Shown here: positions 26,366 through 35,928 of the stretch, in pieces
Numbering within the stretch: the first letter of the stretch is position 1
How the letters are laid out: every line of letters begins with the position of its first letter
Source of the DNA: Chitinophagales bacterium
Lineage (GTDB): Bacteria > Bacteroidota > Bacteroidia > Chitinophagales > LD1
Reading direction: 5' to 3'
DNA length: 64,000 nucleotides
Assembly (NCBI GenBank): GCA_016786765.1
Contig: JAEUUZ010000048.1
Coordinates: 82,538 to 146,537 of the forward strand
Position numbers and translations under genes: made by a program
The notes under the pieces: generated by a model
What the model saw: the letters and a program-made list of their open reading frames with translations, nothing else
The model's database searches: none
Told to the model about the DNA's origin: nothing

Positions 26366-27922
26366 TTAATCGATTTTGATAAACTTTTTCGTGTAATTCC
26401 CATTAACACATATAAAGTAACAAGATGGCGAGAGAGTTGAAACATCCATTTGATAGCTATTCGTATTCAAGTTGTTTATTTGAAAAACATTTTTTCCATT
26501 TAAATCAGTAATGCATATACTTTGAATATGCTCTGCTTTTATTTGAATCATTTGCGTAGCCGGATTAGGATAAATAGTTATTGCTTCGCTTGCCAATTCA
26601 TCTTTAACTCCATTAGCCTTTCTGGGTATCACTTTTACAATCATGGGATGTGCTTTCCCATCGGAATGGAAGGTTTCTGAGCCCACGATAATAAACGATT
26701 CATCTCCATTCGGTGCAACATCTACCAATGCATCATAAGCCATTTCTGCGCTAGGCTGTTCATAGGTATCGAATGGTAAACTATAATTCGTTGATCCGTT
26801 ATTAAATGTTGTTTCGGGTTCTAAATCGCTATTTATTTTCCCAATACAAACATGCGTGCCCGTTGCACTATCCCCACTTCCACCAAAATAGTATGCCCCT
26901 TTGTTTTCAAGCACTACCGAATAATACTTACTGAAGGGCAAATACATTTGCGAAGCAGTTAATGGTGTAACCATTGCAGGTAAACCATTTTTCCCTTGGC
27001 GATTGGATAATGCATCGTTCAAAACACGCACTGAACCATCGGCAGCTATTTTAGGGTTTACATTTTTATACCCGGCCGTAAACAAATTCGTATCACGAAC
27101 AGCAATAGCATACACTTCGTTGGCTAATCCATTTTGATTTGAAGTAACACTGTAGCCTGAAACAACAGTATCAGGTGTTCCATCGGCTTTCCAATAGGTA
27201 TAAAAGGGTTGAGGTGCCGTATTTGAAGAATTGCGTTCAACATAACTTCCTGCTGCATATATTTTCCCATTCGCAGCTACATCTAAAGCATAAAGACTAC
27301 TGGCTCCCGGAACAAAACTGAACTCTTTGGCATCTTCTATTTTAGCGATGCCATTCGTTCCAAACGTGCTCACCAAACTAAAAGCAGCTCCATCATCATG
27401 TAATTTCACCACACGTGCTCTGTCTTCACCGGCCACAGATGTCCTTCCACAAACAAGCACATCATGATTAGGTAATAACTTCAAACGATAAGCTATAGAT
27501 AACATATTATTAGGTAACCATATTTCATGTATTTTAAACCCATTCTTGTTGAACTTTACAAGATAAAATTCGTCTGAACCCGATTCTTGTTTTACCCCAC
27601 AAGCATAAATTGTGCTATCTGGAGCTACCGCAACATCGTAAAAAACGCCTTCAAATTGATCCAGTAACGAAAATGTAGTGTTATCATTATCGCCATTGGG
27701 AAAAAACCGAACAATGGCTTGAAAATCTACGTTATTATAAACATACTTTCCAACCACAATGTAGTTTTCACCCTGACGATCAATGGCTCTCCATTCGCCT
27801 TTGCTGATAAATAATGTTCGTCCGTTATTTAAGTTTCCAAAACTATTATCAGCTTGGAAAGCTTGAGCAATGGCTGAAAAACGCAAAGTGGTAATGAATA
27901 ATATAAGCAATAGTTTTTTCAT
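26366..27922 (-). CDS. Secreted delta-60-repeat-like protein with T9SS sorting domain
   Basis: 518 residues with signal peptide 1-19. The body reads as repeated strands of the form VAVAPDSTIYACG, LLPNHDVLVCGR and VAANGKIYAAGSY, each about 55-60 residues, as in delta-60 repeats that build a beta-propeller-like fold. The end (about 445-518) is a T9SS type A domain with ITIYPNPATQ and KKFIKID. No catalytic motif. Likely a surface protein, in one transcript with the hydrolase and the lipoprotein. Confidence 0.78.
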   Translation of the reverse strand: MKKLLLILFITTLRFSAIAQAFQADNSFGNLNNGRTLFISKGEWRAIDRQGENYIVVGKYVYNNVDFQAIVRFFPNGDNDNTTFSLLDQFEGVFYDVAVAPDSTIYACGVKQESGSDEFYLVKFNKNGFKIHEIWLPNNMLSIAYRLKLLPNHDVLVCGRTSVAGEDRARVVKLHDDGAAFSLVSTFGTNGIAKIEDAKEFSFVPGASSLYALDVAANGKIYAAGSYVERNSSNTAPQPFYTYWKADGTPDTVVSGYSVTSNQNGLANEVYAIAVRDTNLFTAGYKNVNPKIAADGSVRVLNDALSNRQGKNGLPAMVTPLTASQMYLPFSKYYSVVLENKGAYYFGGSGDSATGTHVCIGKINSDLEPETTFNNGSTNYSLPFDTYEQPSAEMAYDALVDVAPNGDESFIIVGSETFHSDGKAHPMIVKVIPRKANGVKDELASEAITIYPNPATQMIQIKAEHIQSICITDLNGKNVFQINNLNTNSYQMDVSTLSPSCYFICVNGNYTKKFIKID

Positions 27923-27940
27923 GAGTTATGTATGAATTTG

Positions 27941-28750
27941 TTATTTCGGGCAACTGTATTCTAATGTCAAACTCTTTGTTGCTCCGGTTTCATAAGTTTC
28001 TAAAATGGATATAACTTTTCCATCTCCATCCTTATCATATGAATAGTTCGTTGTTGAACCTGTTCCAATTGGTGCACCAGTATTTTGGTCAAACTGTTGA
28101 AAATGAATTGAGGACGGCAAAAGATTGGAAATGGTAGCTCCGTAGAATTGTTTCGACTGAAATTTCAAATCCTCAATAGACGATGGCCCCCAGCCACCCG
28201 TCCAAAACAACGATTCAGGACAATAATTCATCACATTCTTCTCGGTTCCATAAGTAAATGTTTTTGTATACCATGGTTTATAACCATCGAAAGCATTTAA
28301 CGCATAAAGGTTACCCTCAGAATTATACTTACAAACAAATAAAATACGTGTGCTGTTACTATAACCTAAGGTAATAGAGTCTATTTGTCCGGCAATATTA
28401 GTATAGCATCGATTAAAATAACTACTGCCTTTATAGTAAATGTAAAGCCCGGAAGTGGTTAATAAAACCGTATCGCGGTACGAGGTATTAGAATACGATA
28501 TATAAAGACTGTTGTACCCATATGTGAAGATGCGTGCTCCCCCACTTGCACCAAATAAATCGAAGTTTTCTAACTTTGTTATTCGTCCATAAGAATCATA
28601 CGAATACACTTCTTTACCATAATTATTGGTATTACTGATCACCTTACATTTTGTAATATCAACTGTTGGTTTACTGTCTTTCTTGCATCCATTTACGGTG
28701 AATAAAAGTATCGATAGAACAGCCATTGAACTTAAGTTTAGCGCTTTCAT
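27941..28750 (-). CDS. Lipoprotein with RHS-like strand motif, unknown function
   Basis: 269 residues. The signal peptide ends in a lipobox (FTVNGC, Cys at about 22), followed by KKDSKP, so a lipoprotein. The next segment YSYDSYGRITKLENFD is the YD-repeat type strand seen in DUF4595-like proteins, and a similar NYSYDKDGDGKVISI occurs near the end. No enzyme motif. First gene of the three-gene exported cluster, 18 bases before the next. Confidence 0.75.
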   Translation of the reverse strand: MKALNLSSMAVLSILLFTVNGCKKDSKPTVDITKCKVISNTNNYGKEVYSYDSYGRITKLENFDLFGASGGARIFTYGYNSLYISYSNTSYRDTVLLTTSGLYIYYKGSSYFNRCYTNIAGQIDSITLGYSNSTRILFVCKYNSEGNLYALNAFDGYKPWYTKTFTYGTEKNVMNYCPESLFWTGGWGPSSIEDLKFQSKQFYGATISNLLPSSIHFQQFDQNTGAPIGTGSTTNYSYDKDGDGKVISILETYETGATKSLTLEYSCPK

Positions 28751-29066
28751 TTGGAATAAATTTTAGCACAAATAGAGCTCAATCTTCAACAGCAATCAAG
28801 GGAAAGATTTATGTGTTTGTAACAAGAAAGCAATAAATTAAGCCACTTACACATCTAATAATCAACTAAATAAGAACGATACATTAAAATCGATATGCAA
28901 ATGTTTTATGGCGATAAGTGCTATTCGTGAAGTCTATTAAAATCTATTGTAACAGCTATTTTAGACATTCGGTAAATTCCTAATAGATGATAATTTCCAA
29001 TTAATACAAGTCTATTTTCGTCAGCTTCTGCCATTTTGTCTTATCTTTGCATCGAATTTTAGAGAA
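28751..29066 (+). other. 316-base divergent intergenic region
   Basis: AT-rich, with no reading frame worth naming on either strand. It must hold promoters for the lipoprotein cluster (minus) and for miaB (plus). Only the miaB -7 box is clear. Confidence 0.6.
29042..29049 (+). promoter_or_regulatory. Bacteroidota -7 box (TATCTTTG) for miaB
   Basis: Exact TAnnTTTG, 18 bases before the miaB ATG, with a T-rich stretch (TATTTTCG, 29012-29019) at about the right distance for the -33 element. Confidence 0.6.
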
Positions 29067-30548
29067 ATGAGTGACCAGCTATATAACAACGAAATTGCCT
29101 TTGAATTAGGGTCGAAAGACATTGATGAATCGAAGCAAGGCAATGCGCTTACTTTAGAACGCCCTAGTAACGTTGCTCCAAACGGGAAGAAATTTTATAT
29201 CGAAAGCTATGGTTGTGCGATGAACTTTTCTGATAGTGAAGTAGTTGCTTCCATTTTGGCGAACTCCGGATTTGATAGTACCGATAATCATTTGGATGCC
29301 GATTTAATCTTAATCAATACCTGCGCCATTCGCGACAATGCGGAACAGCGTGTGCGTATGCGTTTGCAGAATTTAGGAGCTGTAAAAAAGAAGAAGAAAG
29401 GCGCATTAATAGGCGTATTAGGCTGTATGGCAGAACGCTTAAAAGATCAGTTCTTAGAACAAGAAAAACTCGTAGATATAGTTGTTGGTCCGGATGCATA
29501 CCGCTCTTTACCGGAGTTGGTGTTTGAAGCCGAAAACAATAACAAAGCGGTAAATGTACTGCTAAGCCGCGAAGAAACCTATGCTGAAATCAGCCCAATT
29601 CGATTGAATTCTAACGGTATTTCTGCCTTTATTTCAATTATGCGAGGTTGCGATAATATCTGTTCTTTTTGTGTTGTTCCATTTACTCGAGGAAGAGAAC
29701 GTTCGCGCGACTGGCGCTCCATTGTGCAAGAAGCCAAAGATTTATTTGATCGAGGCTATAAAGAGGTAACGCTATTAGGACAAAACGTAGACTCCTACCG
29801 TTTCAGTGACGATCCGAAATTAGTAGGCAAAAAACTACTCGAAGCAAAATACGAAGATCATGTAGTGAACTTTGCGGAATTGCTCGAAAAAGTAGCCTCA
29901 ATTTCTCCTCTTTTGCGTATTCGTTTTTCGACTTCACATCCAAAAGATATGACAGATGATGTTTTGGAAGTGATGGCCAAATATCCGAATGTGTGTAAGC
30001 ATATACACTTGCCGGTGCAGAGCGGAAACGACCGTATTTTGGGGCTCATGGACCGTTCTTATACAAAGGCATGGTACTTAGATCGAATTGCAGCTATCCA
30101 CCGTATAGTGCCTGATGCTGATATTTCAACGGATATCATCACCGGATTTTGCTCTGAAACGGAAGAAGAGCACCAAGAAACGATGGAATTGATGAGCACC
30201 GTTCGCTTTGATTTAGCCTACATGTATTATTATAGCGAACGTCCGGGAACGCCTGCAGCAAAGCGTTTGAAAGATGATGTACCTGAGGATATCAAGAAGC
30301 GCAGACTAACTGAAATCGTTGCTCTGTTCCGTCAGATTTCATTGGAACGCAATCAAGAAAACGTTGGACAAGTGTACGAAGTACTATTAGAAGGCATTTC
30401 CAGCAAAAGCGACAAGCATTTTTTCGGAAGAAATTCACAAAACAAAGGCGTTATAGTTCCGGCACTAGAGGGCATGAAACCCGGAGATTATGTGAACGTT
30501 AGAATTGCTTCGTGTACGAGCGGAACCCTAATTGCAGAACATATTTAA
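29067..30548 (+). CDS. miaB: tRNA-2-methylthio-N6-dimethylallyladenosine synthase
   Basis: Radical SAM enzyme that adds the methylthio group to i6A37 of tRNA. 493 residues: N-terminal UPF0004 domain with ESYGCAMN and the three Cys for the second cluster, radical SAM CxxxCxxC in CDNICSFC, and a C-terminal TRAM domain (about 435-493). Full length. The following sigma-54 activator starts 7 bases later. As recalled, miaB, the activator and lptE occur together in many Bacteroidota, so the trio is probably an old operon. Confidence 0.95.
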   Translation: MSDQLYNNEIAFELGSKDIDESKQGNALTLERPSNVAPNGKKFYIESYGCAMNFSDSEVVASILANSGFDSTDNHLDADLILINTCAIRDNAEQRVRMRLQNLGAVKKKKKGALIGVLGCMAERLKDQFLEQEKLVDIVVGPDAYRSLPELVFEAENNNKAVNVLLSREETYAEISPIRLNSNGISAFISIMRGCDNICSFCVVPFTRGRERSRDWRSIVQEAKDLFDRGYKEVTLLGQNVDSYRFSDDPKLVGKKLLEAKYEDHVVNFAELLEKVASISPLLRIRFSTSHPKDMTDDVLEVMAKYPNVCKHIHLPVQSGNDRILGLMDRSYTKAWYLDRIAAIHRIVPDADISTDIITGFCSETEEEHQETMELMSTVRFDLAYMYYYSERPGTPAAKRLKDDVPEDIKKRRLTEIVALFRQISLERNQENVGQVYEVLLEGISSKSDKHFFGRNSQNKGVIVPALEGMKPGDYVNVRIASCTSGTLIAEHI

Positions 30549-30554
30549 TTGATA

Positions 30555-31817
30555 ATGGATATTCAAACAATAAAAAATCGCTTTGGAATAATTGGTAATT
30601 CACCACAATTGAATCATGCCATTAGTATTGCTGAGCGTGTATCATCTACCAATCTTACGGTATTGATTACCGGAGAAAGTGGTGTGGGGAAGGAAGTGTT
30701 TTCACAAATTATTCATCAACTTTCGAGCCGCAAGCACAACAATTTTATTGCGGTGAACTGTGGCGCCATCCCGGAAGGAACAATAGATTCGGAACTTTTC
30801 GGTCACGAGAAAGGATCTTTCACCGGAGCCAACGATGCCCGAAAAGGTTACTTTGAAACAGTGAATGGCGGAACCATTTTCCTGGATGAAGTGGGCGAAT
30901 TGCCCTTAGGAACGCAGGCCCGTTTATTGCGTGTATTGGAAACCGGAGAGTATATTCGTGTGGGTTCGTCTAAAGTAATGAAAACGGATGTGCGGGTAGT
31001 GGCAGCCACCAATGTGAACTTACAGGATGCTGTTCGTACCGGGCGTTTCCGCGAAGATTTATATTACCGTTTAAGTACAGTGCCAATTACCATTCCGGCA
31101 TTGCGGGAACGTGGTGAAGACATCTATTTTCTGTTCCGAAAATTCTGTATTGATTTTTCAGAGCGTATGAAAATGACGCCTGTTAAACTCAACGATGATG
31201 CGAAAGCATTGATTTTAAAATACACTTGGCCCGGTAATGTTCGTCAGTTGAAAAACGTTGCCGAGCAAGTAAGTATATTAGCCGTAAACAAAGAAGTTTC
31301 CGCCCATGAGTTGGTGCAAATTGTTCCGGACATCACTCAAAACAGATTGCCGGCACTTACTAAAGACGGACTTTTCGATGGTGCTTCGGCCGGTTATAGT
31401 GAACGAGAATTGTTATATAAATTGATTTTCGATTTGAAGAAAGATTTGAATGATTTGAAGCAGTTTGTTTTGAATGCAACGAATGGACAACCGGAAGCGT
31501 TTGAAAAGGCGGCCCATAATTTTATTCCTTCAGCAAAGCAGGATACGATTCCATCGTACCAACAAGAATATGTTGCACATACCCCAACCATCCATATGCC
31601 ACAAAACGATGGTAAAACGATTTTCATTGAACCACAATCGCATTTTGATTCGCACGAAACCATTGAGGAATCGCTTTCGATTATAGATAAAGAGAAAGAG
31701 CTTATCATCAAAGCATTGAAAAAACATCGAAACCGCAGAAAAGATGCAGCAGCCGATTTAGGGATCTCTGAGCGCACATTGTATCGAAAAATTAAAGAAT
31801 ACGGATTAGAAGACTAA
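30555..31817 (+). CDS. Sigma-54-dependent transcriptional activator
   Basis: 420 residues from ATG 30555; a TTG two codons earlier is possible. There is no N-terminal receiver: the AAA domain starts almost at once, so activity is not set by a two-component phosphorylation. Walker A GESGVGKE, the sigma-54 contact loop GSFTGA, Walker B TIFLDEVGEL, then a linker of about 100 residues and a C-terminal Fis-type helix-turn-helix (DAAADLGISERTLYRKI). The stop overlaps the lptE start (TAATG). Target promoters cannot be told from the sequence. Confidence 0.92.
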   Translation: MDIQTIKNRFGIIGNSPQLNHAISIAERVSSTNLTVLITGESGVGKEVFSQIIHQLSSRKHNNFIAVNCGAIPEGTIDSELFGHEKGSFTGANDARKGYFETVNGGTIFLDEVGELPLGTQARLLRVLETGEYIRVGSSKVMKTDVRVVAATNVNLQDAVRTGRFREDLYYRLSTVPITIPALRERGEDIYFLFRKFCIDFSERMKMTPVKLNDDAKALILKYTWPGNVRQLKNVAEQVSILAVNKEVSAHELVQIVPDITQNRLPALTKDGLFDGASAGYSERELLYKLIFDLKKDLNDLKQFVLNATNGQPEAFEKAAHNFIPSAKQDTIPSYQQEYVAHTPTIHMPQNDGKTIFIEPQSHFDSHETIEESLSIIDKEKELIIKALKKHRNRRKDAAADLGISERTLYRKIKEYGLED

Positions 31818-32347
31818 TGAAACAAAACACAACACATTCTTTTCAATGGATGCCTTTGATTGCGGTATCGATACTGCTTAGTGTAAGCCTTGCGGCATGT
31901 AAAATTTACTCGTTTACCGGAGCTAATTTATCGCCCAATGTAAAGAGTGTAACCATTGATTTGTTAGATAATCGAGCAGCCAGTGCCCCTGCTTCTTATG
32001 CACAGATCTTAACAGAAAAGCTCAAATTGAAGATGGTAACGGAAGCGAATCTAAAGCAAGTGAATGCCGATGGAGATTTACATTTTTCGGGTTATGTAAC
32101 AGGCTACAATGTACAAGCATTAGCACCAACTGCACAAGTACAAACCGGGGTAAATCGCTTAAACATAACGGTGCATATCGATTTTGTGAATGCCACAGAT
32201 GAAAAAGATAAATGGGGACAAGAATTCACACGGTATGCAGAATTTCCGGCTACTGAATTGTTGAGCAACAGAGAAAGTCAGTTGATAGAAGAGATTAATA
32301 AACAACTGGTTGACGATATCTTCAATAAGGCTTTGGTGAAGTGGTAA
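31817..32347 (+). CDS. lptE: LPS assembly lipoprotein LptE family
   Basis: 176 residues. Signal peptide with lipobox (SLAAC, Cys at about 28) followed by KIYSFTGANLSPNVKS, the typical beginning of the Bacteroidota LptE family, then YAQILTEKLKLKM and the GYVTGYNV strand. LptE plugs the LptD barrel that places lipopolysaccharide in the outer leaflet. Its ATG overlaps the activator stop, so translational coupling is expected. The assignment is by family start and context. Confidence 0.85.
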   Translation: MKQNTTHSFQWMPLIAVSILLSVSLAACKIYSFTGANLSPNVKSVTIDLLDNRAASAPASYAQILTEKLKLKMVTEANLKQVNADGDLHFSGYVTGYNVQALAPTAQVQTGVNRLNITVHIDFVNATDEKDKWGQEFTRYAEFPATELLSNRESQLIEEINKQLVDDIFNKALVKW

Positions 32348-32428
32348 TTGTTTGCCTTTAGAAAGCGCTTTCCGATTCAGCCTTTGCGCTGTTGTGGAAA
32401 AAACAAATTACAATTCTCGAGTTTTTAT

Positions 32429-32436
32429 TATATTTG
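32429..32436 (+). promoter_or_regulatory. Possible -7 box (TATATTTG) before the dihydroorotase-like gene
   Basis: Exact TAnnTTTG, 17 bases before the ATG at 32453, within the 105 bases separating lptE from this gene. No clear -33 element. Confidence 0.4.
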
Positions 32437-32452
32437 TACAATCTTCACAGCA

Positions 32453-33700
32453 ATGCTATTAATACGCTCGGCTCTAGTTGTCCTCTCAGGTTCAACATAT
32501 AATGGAAAAACAGTAGATATATTTATTGAAAACGGTAAAGTGAAGCGCATAGGCGCTAAACTGAAGAATACTGATAACGCACCAGAGCTTACATTTCCTA
32601 ACTTACATATTGCCCCCGGCTTTGTGGATATGCATGCTTATATAGGCGAACCCGGTTTCGAGCAAAAAGAAACTATTGCTTCGGCTTGTAAGTCGGCTGC
32701 AAAAGGCGGAATTACTCAGTTTTGTGTAATGCCGAACTTGAATCCGGTTTCGGGCACTAAGTCACAGATTGAGTTTCTAAAACATAGAGCAAAAGGCCAA
32801 GTGGCCACACTCCTTCCGGTTGGTGCACTAACCCACAATTTGGAAGGTAAAGATTTAGCTGAAGTTTACGATATACATCAAGCAGGTGCAGTAGCCTTCA
32901 GCGATGGATACAAAGCATTACCCAATGCAGGAATTTTAGAACGCGCGTTGCTGTATACTTCTGCTTTTGACGGATTAGTAATGGTGCATGCAGAGGAAAA
33001 AAGCATGTCAAAAAACGGAGTGATGCACGAAGGTATTGTGAGCACTAAGCTTGGATTACCGGGAATTCCTGCTGTTGCTGAAGAGATAGCCATAGCCAGA
33101 GACTTATCGGTAGTAGAATACACCAATGGACGACTGCATTTCCTTGATGTATCTTTAAAGAAAACAGTTGAATTGATCAAACAAGCCAAAAAGAAGAAAC
33201 TTAACGTCTCTGCATCTTGCAACGCATACAACCTTATCTTATCGCATGATGCAGTTGTAGATTATAACTCGGCTACTAAAGTGAATCCGCCTTTACGCGA
33301 ACAAAAAGATATTGAAGGCTTAATCAAAGGCATAGAAGAAGGAGTAATTGATACCATTACATCTCAGCATTCCCCGCAAGATGAGGAGTGCAAGAAGTTG
33401 GAATTTGACAAAGCAGACTTTGGAATCATTGGTTTTGAGACTTTATTCCCAATATGTAATACTGTTTTAAACAAAGCCGTTGGTTTGGAAAAAATCATTG
33501 ATGTATTGGCTGTAAATCCAAGAAAGCTATTAAAACTCCCAGCACCTTCGTTTGAAGTGGGAAGTACTGCAGATTTTGTGTTGTTTAATCCATCTGAAAA
33601 ATGGACTTTTACCGAAAAAGACATTGCTTCAAAATCAAAGAACACGCCTTTTGTAGGAAAAACCTTCACTGGAAAAATTTACCAAACCATTAATGAATAA
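32453..33700 (+). CDS. Dihydroorotase homologue lacking metal ligands (probably inactive)
   Basis: 415 residues from ATG 32453; the frame is open from 32348 but the added part is unlike the family. The fold is clearly that of class I dihydroorotase (VDMHAYIGEPGFEQKET start of the barrel; FCVMPNLNP; NPRKLLKLP near the end). Metal ligands are mostly gone: His-x-His is His61-Ala-Tyr63, the VTPHHL His position is Tyr259-Asn260, and the catalytic Asp of TDHAPH is Gln305 (SQHSPQ). His179 (VHAEE) is kept. It should not close carbamoyl aspartate to dihydroorotate. It may be a structural partner, as the inactive DHOase subunit of some aspartate transcarbamoylases is. It runs with DUF4199 (3 bases) and a glycosyltransferase. 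Confidence 0.87.
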   Translation: MLLIRSALVVLSGSTYNGKTVDIFIENGKVKRIGAKLKNTDNAPELTFPNLHIAPGFVDMHAYIGEPGFEQKETIASACKSAAKGGITQFCVMPNLNPVSGTKSQIEFLKHRAKGQVATLLPVGALTHNLEGKDLAEVYDIHQAGAVAFSDGYKALPNAGILERALLYTSAFDGLVMVHAEEKSMSKNGVMHEGIVSTKLGLPGIPAVAEEIAIARDLSVVEYTNGRLHFLDVSLKKTVELIKQAKKKKLNVSASCNAYNLILSHDAVVDYNSATKVNPPLREQKDIEGLIKGIEEGVIDTITSQHSPQDEECKKLEFDKADFGIIGFETLFPICNTVLNKAVGLEKIIDVLAVNPRKLLKLPAPSFEVGSTADFVLFNPSEKWTFTEKDIASKSKNTPFVGKTFTGKIYQTINE

Positions 33701-33703
33701 ACT

Positions 33704-34237
33704 ATGAATTGGAACCCGGCCATAAAATGGGGTATTATTGGAGGATTAGTGTCAATCATTTTAACGATGCTGATTTACTTCGTTTCACCGTCATCGCTCG
33801 CATCGTTTTCCCTTATTTTTGTATTCCTTTTGGTGTCGCTATTCTTTCTGATTTGGGGTGGAATTGATTTCAGAAAGGCCAATAACGATGAAATTTCGTT
33901 CGTTGATGCGTTAATGGCAACTTTGATTATTGCCATGATCAGTTCACTCATCGGCACATTCTTTTCCTACATTTTGATGAATTTTATCGACCCACAACTA
34001 CCCGAAATCATTAAACAAAAAGTGATTGAAAATACGGTGGAGATGATGGAAAAATTCAATACGCCAGACGATAAAATTGAGGAAGCCATTGATGGTATCC
34101 GGTCGCAAAATTTTAGTGGAGGCCTAAAAGATTACGCCTTAAAATTTGCAAACAGCATGCTCATGAACGCAGTTTTTTGTTTAATTGTGTCGGCATTCAT
34201 AAAACGAAATACGAATAAAATTAAGCTTCCGGAATAA
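33704..34237 (+). CDS. DUF4199 membrane protein
   Basis: 177 residues with four hydrophobic segments (about 8-28, 33-52, 68-93 and 150-168) and the WGGIDFRKANND loop that marks DUF4199. The loop between helices 3 and 4 is charged and helical. Function unknown. It starts 3 bases after the dihydroorotase-like gene and is followed 10 bases later by the glycosyltransferase, an order I recall from other Bacteroidota. Confidence 0.82.
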   Translation: MNWNPAIKWGIIGGLVSIILTMLIYFVSPSSLASFSLIFVFLLVSLFFLIWGGIDFRKANNDEISFVDALMATLIIAMISSLIGTFFSYILMNFIDPQLPEIIKQKVIENTVEMMEKFNTPDDKIEEAIDGIRSQNFSGGLKDYALKFANSMLMNAVFCLIVSAFIKRNTNKIKLPE

Positions 34238-34247
34238 ATTAAACGCT

Positions 34248-35180
34248 ATGCACCTTTCCCTTGTCATTCCCGCTTACAATGAAGCTGAATCATTACCCGA
34301 ACTCATCACTTGGATTGATAAGGTATGTTCTGCGCATGCGCTCACCTATGAAGCGCTTATTTTGGATGATGGCAGTAAAGACAATACCAAAGCAGTTGTT
34401 GGAGAGATTCGAAAGGCCAATACGAATGTTCGTTACATTCGTTTCCAACGGAATTATGGAAAATCAGCAGCGCTGAATGTTGGCTTTGAACGTGCGAAAG
34501 GCGATGTAGTAATTACTATGGATGCCGATTTGCAAGACTCACCTGATGAAATTCCTTTGCTCTATAAAATGATCACTGAAGAGGGCTTTGATTTAGTTTC
34601 CGGATGGAAACAGAAACGCTTTGATCCTATCACAAAAACGGTTCCAACCAAATTATATAACTGGGCTGCCCGTAAAATGTCGGGTATTTATTTGCACGAC
34701 TTCAACTGTGGATTAAAAGCCTATAAAAATGAAGTGGTTAAAAGTGTAGAAGTGTATGGCGAAATGCATCGTTACATTCCAATTTTAGCGAAACGTGCCG
34801 GTTATGAGAAAATCGGAGAAAAAGTAGTGCAACACCAAGCCCGAAAATACGGCACAACCAAATTTGGTATTGAGCGCTTCTTGTTTGGATTTTTGGATTT
34901 GTTGTCGGTTTCTTTTATGACACGATTTTCCAAACGACCAATGCATATTTTTGGCGGATTAGGGATGCTCAGTTTCTTTTTAGGTCTTTGTATTACTATT
35001 TATCTTACTGTAGCAAAATTTGCCTTTGAGCAATACAGAATGACAGAGCGCCCTTTATTTTATATGGGTTTGCTTTCCATTATTGTAGGGGTGCAACTCT
35101 TCCTTACGGGTTTTTTAGCCGAATTAGTTTCCCGTTCTTCCTCCGATAGAAACCACTACTTAATCGCTGAAGAACAATAG
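34248..35180 (+). CDS. Family 2 glycosyltransferase with two C-terminal membrane helices
   Basis: 310 residues. GT-A fold with VIPAYNEAESLPEL, nucleotide-binding LDDGSKDNT and the metal-binding DADLQDSPDEI. The C-terminal pair of membrane helices (about 235-260 and 270-295) matches the polyprenyl-phosphate glycosyltransferases (DPM1/ArnC/GtrB group), which load a sugar on undecaprenyl phosphate. The sugar is not evident. Likely used for surface glycan or protein glycosylation. Confidence 0.88.
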   Translation: MHLSLVIPAYNEAESLPELITWIDKVCSAHALTYEALILDDGSKDNTKAVVGEIRKANTNVRYIRFQRNYGKSAALNVGFERAKGDVVITMDADLQDSPDEIPLLYKMITEEGFDLVSGWKQKRFDPITKTVPTKLYNWAARKMSGIYLHDFNCGLKAYKNEVVKSVEVYGEMHRYIPILAKRAGYEKIGEKVVQHQARKYGTTKFGIERFLFGFLDLLSVSFMTRFSKRPMHIFGGLGMLSFFLGLCITIYLTVAKFAFEQYRMTERPLFYMGLLSIIVGVQLFLTGFLAELVSRSSSDRNHYLIAEEQ

Positions 35181-35275
35181 TTTAACAGATTTTTTTTGGA
35201 TTTTAGGCTTTGTGGATAAGTAAAATGAAACAAAACTAAGTCCATTGCGGTATATACTCATATAAAATTATTCAT

Positions 35276-35854
35276 ATGAGAACATTACTTACTCTTGCCG
35301 CGTTTCTTTTTACCCTTGAAAGTATTGCTTCCTCTCCATTTCCGATGAAAGCGATCAGCATCAAACGAGAACTGATGAAAGTTTTCTATTCGGCTAAATT
35401 GGATGATTACAACTCCATTACAAAAACAAACGTTTTCGTTACCAACTTCGAGAACTTTAGTGACGCCAACGCCTCTACTATTGTTATTCCGGATACGAAA
35501 TACAGTATTGTTTACTCTTTAGGAAAAGATAGAAAAGGATGGTCAACAGTAATTAACGAATGGGATGAATATAATCAAGATGTAGCTGATCGATATAACG
35601 AATACGAACAGTTGCTAAAGTCAATGTTCAATATTGACAACGGATGGGTTTGTTTTGAAATGAAAGTGAACAAATCGGACGAAAAAAGCGATTTAATTTT
35701 CAGTAAACCGGGATATGGTTACATCACATTAGATTACTCTAAAAACGTTACCGGTAAATGCGCTTTGCAACTTCGTGTTAACCCTAAAGTAGATGAAATT
35801 AAAGAAATCCGTGCTGAGTTAGAACAACTCAACGATATGGTTTTAGCCAAATAA
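35276..35854 (+). CDS. Exported protein of unknown function
   Basis: 192 residues with a signal peptide (MRTLLTLAAFLF, cleavage near ESIASS). The mature part mixes strands and helices, with several Asp/Asn-rich loops and a final amphipathic helix (DEIKEIRAELEQLNDM). No lipobox, no T9SS domain, no known family. It stands alone on the plus strand with about 95 bases before it, so it probably has its own promoter. Confidence 0.7.
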   Translation: MRTLLTLAAFLFTLESIASSPFPMKAISIKRELMKVFYSAKLDDYNSITKTNVFVTNFENFSDANASTIVIPDTKYSIVYSLGKDRKGWSTVINEWDEYNQDVADRYNEYEQLLKSMFNIDNGWVCFEMKVNKSDEKSDLIFSKPGYGYITLDYSKNVTGKCALQLRVNPKVDEIKEIRAELEQLNDMVLAK

Positions 35855-35928
35855 TTGGTAAAACCGATACATCAAACACCAAAAATTCATCGATTAATTT
35901 TATTTTGCCTTCCACTTAAAGGCAACAC

